A stretch of DNA of 27,052 nt from Minisyncoccota bacterium (GTDB lineage Bacteria > Patescibacteriota > Minisyncoccia > Phycocordibacterales > CAIJYI01). The position numbers and the translations under genes were made by a program. The notes under the pieces were generated by a model. The model saw only the letters and a list, made by a program, of their open reading frames with translations. It was not told the DNA's origin and ran no database searches. Below, one piece after another: positions 21,454 to 27,052 of this stretch; position 1 is the stretch's first letter, and every line of letters begins with the position of its first letter. The stretch covers positions 1-27,052 of the forward strand of contig JALNYN010000016.1 of the NCBI GenBank assembly GCA_023229825.1, read 5' to 3'.

Positions 21454-22425
21454 ACGACGCCGGACGGGGTTTGCAACCCCGTCCGAAACGTTTTTTTTGT
21501 GGGACTTTTGGTTGCGCTTGTATCGGTTATTTACATTCTCTCGGCTGTTTTTATTCCTCCCATCAAGTTTCCTGTCGGCGCGTATGTGGATATTCCGAAT
21601 GGTGCGACTTTATACGAAACGGCAAATATTTTAGAGGATCGCGGGGTGATCTCGTCCGCTTTTTTCTTTCGCGAATATATCCGTTTTTTTGAAAATGATT
21701 CGCATGTCGTTGCGGGTAAATATTATTTTGATGCGCGCCTTTGCCTCGCAAGCGTGGTCAGCAGGCTGGTTGCCGGAGATTTTCATATTCCGCGTTTGAA
21801 GATTTTGATACCTGAGGGTTCAGATTCAGCCGAGATAGCAGATGCAATAAAGCGACAAATACCCGAATTCGATTCAAAAAAATTCTTGATCCTTGCCGCG
21901 CGAGAAGAAGGATATCTTTTTCCCGACACCTATTTCTTTTTCGGCACGGTGGCACCCGAGGAAGTAATTGCCGCGATGAAAGAAAATTTTCAAACTCGTG
22001 TTAAAGATGTTCAGCTAAAAATTCTATCGTCAGGTAAGAATATGCAAGACGTCCTCACGATGGCGTCCATTATTGAACGAGAAACAGTTACCCCGGAAAG
22101 CCGTCGGATCGTTTCCGGCATACTATGGAAGCGCATGAAGATCGGCATGCCGCTTCAGGTGGATGCGACCTTCGATTATATCAACGGTAAAAACACGTAT
22201 GACCTTACCGTTGATGATCTTAATATCGATTCAAAATACAATACCTACGAATACAAGGGACTGCCGCCCGGCCCTATTTGCAATCCCGGTCTTGATTCCA
22301 TTATCGCCGCTATTGAGCCCGCCTCAACGCCTTACTTATATTATCTTTCGGAAAAAGATGGTACTATGCATTATGCGAAAGATTTTGAAGAACACAAGTC
22401 AAATAAATTTAAATATATGAGATAA
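21421..22425 (+). CDS. mltG: Endolytic murein transglycosylase MltG (YceG-like)
   Basis: A 334-residue membrane-anchored enzyme that cuts nascent peptidoglycan strands and sets their length. A helix at about residues 24-45 (VFFVGLLVALVSVIYILSAV) anchors it. A LysM-like part follows (VDIPNGATLYETANILEDRG). The catalytic region has EEGYLFPDTYFFF, MASIIERET with the predicted catalytic Glu near residue 219, LQVDATFDYINGK and YEYKGLPPGPICNPG. HYAKDFEEHKSNK closes the domain. The first 23 codons are made of two repeats (21407-21453 and 21461-21485). GTG 21499, at the start of the helix, is an alternative start. It lies 15 nt after the preceding gene. Confidence 0.93.
   Translation: MSTNIRMDTNTTTPDGVCNPVRNVFFVGLLVALVSVIYILSAVFIPPIKFPVGAYVDIPNGATLYETANILEDRGVISSAFFFREYIRFFENDSHVVAGKYYFDARLCLASVVSRLVAGDFHIPRLKILIPEGSDSAEIADAIKRQIPEFDSKKFLILAAREEGYLFPDTYFFFGTVAPEEVIAAMKENFQTRVKDVQLKILSSGKNMQDVLTMASIIERETVTPESRRIVSGILWKRMKIGMPLQVDATFDYINGKNTYDLTVDDLNIDSKYNTYEYKGLPPGPICNPGLDSIIAAIEPASTPYLYYLSEKDGTMHYAKDFEEHKSNKFKYMR
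21461..21485. repeat. GC-rich hairpin repeat, copy G, inside the mltG reading frame
   Basis: CGGACGGGGTT, loop TGC, perfect complementary arm, followed by AAACGTTT as in the other copies. In the mltG frame it reads PDGVCNPVRNV. It is a solo member of the family whose other copies occur in convergent pairs. Confidence 0.85.
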
Positions 22426-22431
22426 ACGCCA

Positions 22432-23331
22432 ATGTTCTGGATCCTATTATCTCTGGCCGGAGCTGCATTTCAGGCGCTCGGATCGGCTGTCAGCAAGAAA
22501 GTCTTGAGGTTGAATGACACAAAGAACGTCATTGGCTTTGTTGCATATACTTTTGCCGGAGCGATCTTTTTCATGATCAGCTTCTTTTCCTCAGAAAAGT
22601 TTTGGGTGAGCGGTCTCAGTATGAAATTCTGGATAACGGTCGCCGCATTCGCTGTCATCAACGTGCTTGCCGCATGGTGTTTATATCGTTCGCTCGAATT
22701 TGCTGAGCTGAATTACGTGATGCCGTATATGACGCTCACGTCTTTATCACTCATTCTCCCTCCAATGTTTTTTCTTGGGGAAATACCCACGCTCGGCAGT
22801 GTTTTTGGAATGACGATCATCGTCGCCGGCGCGATCCTTATGAATCGCACAAAGATGCAATTAACCTCTGACGAATTTTCTTTGCGCGCATCGAACAGAA
22901 AAGGGCTGAAATATTTTATGGTCACGGCGCTATGCTATACGATCCTGCCGACGCTGGCAAAGATCGCCGTTCAAGAAAGTTCCGTTTTGTTCGCTAGCGT
23001 TATTTGCCACTTACTCGTCGGTTTCGGCTTCTTGCTCCTTCTGATATTTCGAAATGAGTGGCGAAAGATCGCGCTGCTCTCGCCGCGTAAGAATCCCGCC
23101 CACCTCGCCTTGGTATTAGTGATCGGATTGATCGCGGTCGGTGAAAATGGAAGCATCAATATGGCGTTAAGCCAAGCATCCGTAGCGCAAGTCTTCGCCA
23201 TAAAACGTCTTATGCCATTCTTTGCCTTCCTTATCGGATATTTCTATTTTAATGAGCGGGATGACCTCTGGAAAAAGATCGCCGCGACGGCGCTCATGAT
23301 CGTCGGTGCCATGGCCACGATACTTCTTTAA
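22432..23331 (+). CDS. EamA/DMT-family transporter
   Basis: A 299-residue integral membrane protein with about ten hydrophobic helices arranged as two similar halves of five, the plan of drug/metabolite transporters. The first half ends with LGSVFGMTIIVAGAILMNRTK and the second with LWKKIAATALMIVGAMATILL, the equivalent helix, supporting the internal duplication. Families of this type export or exchange small metabolites; the substrate is unknown. It starts 6 nt after the mltG stop codon with no Shine-Dalgarno site, so it is probably co-transcribed with mltG and the gene at 20197. Confidence 0.88.
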   Translation: MFWILLSLAGAAFQALGSAVSKKVLRLNDTKNVIGFVAYTFAGAIFFMISFFSSEKFWVSGLSMKFWITVAAFAVINVLAAWCLYRSLEFAELNYVMPYMTLTSLSLILPPMFFLGEIPTLGSVFGMTIIVAGAILMNRTKMQLTSDEFSLRASNRKGLKYFMVTALCYTILPTLAKIAVQESSVLFASVICHLLVGFGFLLLLIFRNEWRKIALLSPRKNPAHLALVLVIGLIAVGENGSINMALSQASVAQVFAIKRLMPFFAFLIGYFYFNERDDLWKKIAATALMIVGAMATILL

Positions 23332-23380
23332 TGTCGTTTTTGTAATTCATTGCGAACATTGATTCGGAGCATGTTAAATC

Positions 23381-23430
23381 ATGGATTTCGGATCAGGTCC
23401 GGAATGACGAAAACGAATAGATCAATTGGG
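23381..23430. repeat. Solo relative of the BIME-like repeat
   Basis: ATTTCGGA / TCCGGAAT hairpin (about 23385-23405, one G-U pair), then ATGACGAAAACGAATAGATC. The last part matches the tail of the element near 703-735. It lies between the EamA gene and the bidirectional terminator. Confidence 0.55.
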
Positions 23431-23446
23431 GATGTATTATCCTCAA

Positions 23447-23474
23447 AAAAATACACCCGCTCGGGTGTATTTTT
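23447..23474. terminator. Bidirectional terminator between EamA and DsbA-like genes
   Basis: A perfect 13-bp stem (23447-23459 and 23462-23474), loop CT. Runs of A before and T after allow termination on both strands. It starts 7 nt beyond the stop of the DsbA-like gene. Confidence 0.9.
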
Positions 23475-23480
23475 CCTTTT

Positions 23481-24425
23481 TTAGAGAAACTCCACATCCA
23501 GTCCATCATTGGACGGCGTAACTTTGAACATAAGATCAAGATACTCCCAGAACTTTGTGTTTCCGCCCTGCTCAAATGCGCACTCTGCGGCTTCCGCTTC
23601 ATAACGCGCCTTCTGATGCAACCCATCGAGAGGGAAATGCCGATATACCCAGGCGACCTTTCCGCTTGCTCCGTATTCTTTCATAATATCGAGCATGGTT
23701 TGGTGAAATCTCTTGCAGAACGGGCATTCCGTGTCGGAATAATCAACGATCTTTATTGGGGCATCGATGTTTCCGGTTATACGATCATTTGCAGTGACCG
23801 GCGGGATATTCACTTCGGTCGCATCCTTCGTCTCTCCTTTGAGCGCAGACTCGATCATGGCCTTCACATTATTGAACGGCTGTGCGCCGTTGATCACGAA
23901 TTTCTTTCCGCTCGATGTAATGATGATACTATAAGGCGTTCCGGTAATTCCCGCCGCAATTCCGGCATCGGAAATTTCTTTGATCGGTGCTGTGTATTTT
24001 CCGCTCTCAAGACAGGCATTGAATTTTTTCTTGTCGAGCCCGACCTCTTCTGAGATAGAACCTTTTTTCAATTGTGATGCGACGCTTTGATAAGTCGCAT
24101 CTTTCGGAACGGCGGATGCGCGCGATCCTGTATAAAGGATCGATCCGGCGACCAGCAATCCTGCAATAACAATGGCGATCGGGACCATGACCGATGTGGT
24201 TTCTTTTGGAGGATCTTTAGGCGGGTTCTTTTTAGCGAGATCGACGGTCACCGAAGCGATCTCCGCGTTCATCTCCTTTACCGGTTTTGTCTCTTTTTTC
24301 TCCAACGAATCTTCACTTATGGTCGGTTCAAGGGTTTTCTCCACTTGTATCGGTTCCTCCTTTATCGAAGGTTCAACCTGTTTGGAGGTTTCAGTCTTGT
24401 TATGTTTTTTATAGGTATGGCTCAT
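23481..24425 (-). CDS. DsbA-like thioredoxin-fold protein with its two halves in swapped order
   Basis: A 314-residue protein. Residues 1-77 are polar and Lys/Glu-rich (probably cytosolic), 78-99 form a membrane helix (VMVPIAIVIAGLLVAGSILY), and the rest is extracytoplasmic. In ordinary bacterial DsbA_4-type proteins the CxxC half comes first and the cis-proline half last. Here residues 112-196 hold the usual C-terminal half (EEVGLDKKKFNACLESGKY, cis-Pro GTPYS at 162-166, GAQPFNNVKAMIESAL). Residues 205-314 hold the usual N-terminal half (ITGNIDAPIKIVDYSDTECPFCKRFH with C234-P-F-C237, then VYRHFPLDGLH and AAECAFEQGG). The protein ends at GLDVEFL, where a normal protein would run on into the first half. 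It probably oxidises or isomerises cell-surface disulfides. Confidence 0.85.
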   Translation of the reverse strand: MSHTYKKHNKTETSKQVEPSIKEEPIQVEKTLEPTISEDSLEKKETKPVKEMNAEIASVTVDLAKKNPPKDPPKETTSVMVPIAIVIAGLLVAGSILYTGSRASAVPKDATYQSVASQLKKGSISEEVGLDKKKFNACLESGKYTAPIKEISDAGIAAGITGTPYSIIITSSGKKFVINGAQPFNNVKAMIESALKGETKDATEVNIPPVTANDRITGNIDAPIKIVDYSDTECPFCKRFHQTMLDIMKEYGASGKVAWVYRHFPLDGLHQKARYEAEAAECAFEQGGNTKFWEYLDLMFKVTPSNDGLDVEFL

Positions 24426-24456
24426 AAAAAAACGATTTTATTAATAAGGTTTTCTT

Positions 24457-24486
24457 ATTATACCATAGTGAAAATTTCTGTGCCAA
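24457..24486 (-). promoter_or_regulatory. Promoter of the DsbA-like gene
   Basis: On the minus strand: TTGGCA (+ 24481-24486), 18-bp spacer ending in TGG, perfect TATAAT (+ 24457-24462). Leader about 25 nt, A/T-rich, without a Shine-Dalgarno site. Confidence 0.75.
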
Positions 24487-24543
24487 CCAAAAAAGAGGCT
24501 TTTGTCTGGTTTACGTACTAAATACCCAACTCGACGAAAAGCA

Positions 24544-25752
24544 TCAATTGAAGAGATTTCCGAAAACCTTTTCTTTCATATCCCGTGCTATAATATCCCA
24601 GTCATATTTGGCAAAAACCATTTTTTTTGCATTGGCGGCGATCTTCGCGGTTTCCTCCGGTTTTTCCATGAAAAGTTCAACGGCTCGCGCAATGCCTTCC
24701 GGATCGCGCGGATGTACCGCTCGTCCGGTCGGAGGGGTATTTGGATTTAATTCGGGGTCAAAAAGAAAATCGGCGATCCCTCCTTCTCTTGTCGCAATAA
24801 CGGGAAGTCCGGCCGCCATGGCTTCGATGAACGAATTTCCCATGCCTTCGGAAAGAGAGGGTCGAATGAATATGTCACACGCTTTCAAATATTTTGGCAT
24901 TTCTGTGTGCGCTATCTGTCCGAGAAAAATAACTCGATCGGAAACTTTGAGAGAAGCAGCGAGCAAACGAAGCATCTCCTCATCCGGCCCTATCCCGAGA
25001 ATGGCGAATTTTATATTTTTCGGAAGATGGGGGAGAGATCGTATCACATCGTCGACCGCATTTTTCTTTACGAGCCGCGAGGTGGTGATCAAGAATAGAT
25101 CACCCTCGTTTTTTCCTATGAGTTTTTTGACATGGTCTATCTCTTCTTTTGAGTATTCTTGTGAGAAATGTTTGGTTGAAACGGCGTTCGGGATGACGAA
25201 AAGAGGACCTTTAAAACCCATGTTTTTTGCCCAATCAGCAAGGTAATTTGAGATCGCCTGCACCATGTCGGCTGAAGTGAATCCCCGAACAAAAAGAGGG
25301 TAGATGGGGAGCATTTTTTTCTTAATGTATGGAATTGGGTCGCCCTCTTGGAGAGTAAGAAGATATTTTACTTTTGGATGAAAAGTTTTAAACAGACCAG
25401 CCGGAACACCGCAAGAATGCGCCATCATCGCCCATATTCCATCGAAATGGTATTTTTGATGAAGCTTATGCGCTTTCCAAGCCGCAAGAAATTGGTACAG
25501 AAATTTGTTGGCGTACAAAGGAAATTTTCGCAGATCGGACATGGTCGGATCGTGTTTCGTCGGACCGATACGGTGCACCAAAACATTTCCGATCTGTTCC
25601 GTTTCAGAAAGCGTATCATCGAATCGGAGTGCGACCATATGAAACTCATAATCTTTCGGATCGAGCCGATCTGTTATCTCTTTTATAGCTACTTCCGCAC
25701 CCCCGACATGTTTTGGATAGTAAGCCAGCGAAAAAATTAGGATCTTTTTCAT
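24544..25752 (-). CDS. Glycosyltransferase family 4 (GT-B fold)
   Basis: A 402-residue GT4-type enzyme. The N-terminal domain opens with ILIFSLAYYPKHVGGAEVAI. The C-terminal domain has LITTSRLVKKNAVDDVIRSL, KFAILGIGPDEEMLRLLA and the E-x7-E motif in PSLSEGMGNSFIEAMAAGLPVIAT, followed by REGGIADFL. It transfers a sugar from an NDP-sugar to an unknown envelope acceptor. Its ATG overlaps the stop codon of the upstream epimerase by one base (TAATG), so translation is coupled and the epimerase may supply its donor. It has no Shine-Dalgarno site. Confidence 0.92.
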   Translation of the reverse strand: MKKILIFSLAYYPKHVGGAEVAIKEITDRLDPKDYEFHMVALRFDDTLSETEQIGNVLVHRIGPTKHDPTMSDLRKFPLYANKFLYQFLAAWKAHKLHQKYHFDGIWAMMAHSCGVPAGLFKTFHPKVKYLLTLQEGDPIPYIKKKMLPIYPLFVRGFTSADMVQAISNYLADWAKNMGFKGPLFVIPNAVSTKHFSQEYSKEEIDHVKKLIGKNEGDLFLITTSRLVKKNAVDDVIRSLPHLPKNIKFAILGIGPDEEMLRLLAASLKVSDRVIFLGQIAHTEMPKYLKACDIFIRPSLSEGMGNSFIEAMAAGLPVIATREGGIADFLFDPELNPNTPPTGRAVHPRDPEGIARAVELFMEKPEETAKIAANAKKMVFAKYDWDIIARDMKEKVFGNLFN

Positions 25753-26627
25753 TATTTTTTACTGCGTTTAATTTCCTCAACATAGTCCGTCAGTTTTCTT
25801 TCCGCATTCCACCCAAGCTCCTGTGTCGCCCTATGGATATCAAGCTTTGATCCCATGCGGTTCCCCGGTCTTTCTGGCAGCATTTCTATCGTACTTCCAA
25901 ACATTTTTGCGATATCAAGGATTGAATAACTTTCCGTTGCACCAAGGCCATATTCATCGCCATGGCCTTTTTCGCCGACCATTTGAAGTCCGTTAACGAT
26001 GTCGTCAATGTGAGTGAAATTTCTTTGCTGAGTACCAGGTGAAACTATGCTGAGCACTTTTCCTGAGAGGTATCGTTCTTTAAAAATTCCCATGAGGGTA
26101 GCGTAATCGCCGCTTGAAATTTCGCGTCCTCCGTAGACGTTGTAAAAATAGCTGATGGCGTAGTCAACCCCGAACCACTCACCGTAATTTCTCACCAATT
26201 CGGTGTTCGTTGCTTTTGACCACGCGTAAGGGCTTTGATCTCTGCCCATTCCTCCATCAGCAAATTTTGTACTGGAACCGGCATAGATTATTTTTGACTT
26301 ATTCTTACGGCAAAACTCCAAAACGCTAAAGGTGCCGACGACATTCATGTCCAGCACTTTGGATACGTCATCAAAACTCTTTTCCACGCGCGAATATTCC
26401 CCCAAATGATATAGGGTATCGGGGGTTTCGGGGATCAATTTTTCGATGTCTTTTGTGTGCCCTCTCCGGTATTCGGCGCCTTGGATGTGATTTTCCTCTT
26501 TTCCGGTAAAATAATTATCGAGCGAGATGACGCGATTGTTCGGATCGGCGACCAGCCTTTCGATCAAATGCGAGCCGATAAAACCGGCACCTCCGGTTAC
26601 GAGGATAGTTTTTTGTTCAGTATTCAT
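25752..26627 (-). CDS. NAD-dependent nucleotide-sugar epimerase/dehydratase
   Basis: A 291-residue extended short-chain dehydrogenase. The NAD-binding Rossmann motif is TGGAGFIGSH (11-20), and an acidic residue for the adenosine ribose is in SLDNYF (35-40). The catalytic set is S119-T120 and Y134-x3-K138 (SPYAWSK). FYNVYGGREISSGDY and the late RPGNRMGSKLDIHRATQELGW are typical of UDP-glucose 4-epimerase-like enzymes. It converts an NDP-sugar, probably by 4-epimerisation, though the product is not certain. It is coupled to the GT4 gene by a TAATG overlap. Confidence 0.9.
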   Translation of the reverse strand: MNTEQKTILVTGGAGFIGSHLIERLVADPNNRVISLDNYFTGKEENHIQGAEYRRGHTKDIEKLIPETPDTLYHLGEYSRVEKSFDDVSKVLDMNVVGTFSVLEFCRKNKSKIIYAGSSTKFADGGMGRDQSPYAWSKATNTELVRNYGEWFGVDYAISYFYNVYGGREISSGDYATLMGIFKERYLSGKVLSIVSPGTQQRNFTHIDDIVNGLQMVGEKGHGDEYGLGATESYSILDIAKMFGSTIEMLPERPGNRMGSKLDIHRATQELGWNAERKLTDYVEEIKRSKK

Positions 26628-26633
26628 TACATC

Positions 26634-26662
26634 ATAATACTACAAAATGTCGATGTTGGAAA
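26634..26662 (-). promoter_or_regulatory. Leaderless promoter of the epimerase-glycosyltransferase operon
   Basis: On the minus strand: TTTCCA (+ 26657-26662), 17-bp spacer, TATTAT (+ 26634-26639), then 6 nt to the ATG at 26627. No Shine-Dalgarno site. Confidence 0.55.
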
Positions 26663-26666
26663 TATG

Positions 26667-26693
26667 AAAAACCCTCGGCGGTGAAGCCGAGGG
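26667..26693 (-). terminator. Rho-independent terminator of the gene 26714-27037
   Basis: On the minus strand: CCCTCGGC, 6-nt loop, GCCGAGGG (+ 26672-26693), followed by TTTTTC. It lies about 20 nt after the stop codon and separates this gene from the epimerase. Confidence 0.85.
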
Positions 26694-26713
26694 GTAAGAT
26701 CAGTGCGAACTGA

Positions 26714-27037
26714 TTATTCAAAATTCTTGCGAGTGTCGACAAGTATTGCGCCGAGTCGTAAAAGTATGTCATCCATATCAGTTAGCGCGCTCTTTACGCT
26801 GTAGCAGTATAAATTGTGTTCTCGCACGTAGTCGCGGAGCATTCTTCTCGTTTTTTCGTGAAGACCTGCCTTGTCGACCGATTCATGACCTCTTACCGGC
26901 AGCAAAGCAACGCCGTATTGCAGGGGATCTTCTAAGATCCAAAGCACCGCGCTAATCGCACCGCCGGAACAAATAAAATCATCGCTTGCTCTCGCGGTAA
27001 CCTCTTCGCACAGTCTTCTTTTTAATTGACTGTCCAT
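26714..27037 (-). CDS. Small soluble hypothetical protein
   Basis: A 107-residue protein with mixed charge and no membrane segment. Recognisable stretches are DDFICSGGAISAVLWILEDP, VALLPVRGHESVDKAGLHEKT and MDDILLRLGAILVDTRKNFE; I know no family for it. It has the best Shine-Dalgarno site in the window, GAGGTGAT, 3 nt before the ATG (close spacing), and an intrinsic terminator. It is therefore translated by the canonical route, unlike the leaderless genes next to it. The promoter lies beyond the window edge. Confidence 0.75.
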   Translation of the reverse strand: MDSQLKRRLCEEVTARASDDFICSGGAISAVLWILEDPLQYGVALLPVRGHESVDKAGLHEKTRRMLRDYVREHNLYCYSVKSALTDMDDILLRLGAILVDTRKNFE

Positions 27038-27052
27038 AATATCACCTCTTTT

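Noticed and set aside
24487..24543. Weak hairpin as terminator of the glycosyltransferase gene 24544-25752
   Set aside because: Only short A/T-rich pairing (AACCA...TGGTT, AAAAG...CTTTT on the minus strand); not convincing as a terminator.

Overview
The window looks like a chromosomal segment of a Patescibacteria (CPR) organism, most likely a member of the Parcubacteria. This is inferred from gene content, not from a marker-gene search. The pointers are an L32-NusB-RNase III cluster, a standalone VirD4-like ATPase, a full-length Elp3, a VKOR-type thioredoxin, a DsbA-like protein, several GT4 glycosyltransferases, and dense intergenic repeats. UGA is used as a stop (second glycosyltransferase, RelA), so the code-25 lineages that read UGA as glycine are unlikely. 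I saw no rRNA, tRNA, CRISPR array, insertion sequence or prophage.

Layout. 1-7604 (+): the end of a histidine kinase, a single-domain response regulator with its own promoter and terminator, a 61-residue membrane peptide in a complete small transcription unit, a VirD4/TraG-like ATPase, two GT4 glycosyltransferases and Elp3. 7828-9423 (-): ATP-dependent PEP carboxykinase. 9572-12527 (+): RNase HII, ribosomal protein L32, a NusB-Nudix fusion and RNase III. 12641-17305 (-): RelA/SpoT, topoisomerase I and a small hypothetical protein. 17489-18240: a membrane-anchored thioredoxin (+) converging on a small hypothetical (-). 18333-23331 (+): endonuclease III, TrpRS, a membrane protein resembling a VirD4 partner, MltG and an EamA transporter. 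23481-27037 (-): a DsbA-like protein with its two halves in reversed order, a glycosyltransferase coupled to a sugar-nucleotide epimerase, and a small hypothetical.

Three themes run through the window. First, envelope work: three glycosyltransferases, an epimerase, MltG, two thioredoxin-fold proteins with N-terminal membrane segments, and the two conjugation-type proteins. Second, information processing: L32, NusB, RNase III, RNase HII, Elp3, TopA, TrpRS, Nth and RelA. Third, repeats: at least five families of short palindromic or A/T-rich repeats sit between genes, begin exactly at stop codons, and in at least two cases (elp3, mltG) are translated as part of a protein.

Many genes carry a recognisable -10 hexamer only 6-9 nt before the start codon, with a -35-like hexamer 17 nt upstream, so their mRNAs should be leaderless. 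A minority have Shine-Dalgarno sites. The observations most worth following are the half-swapped (circularly permuted) DsbA-like protein, the perfect 46-bp palindrome translated inside elp3, the repeat-built N-terminus of MltG, and the repeats that start at stop codons.
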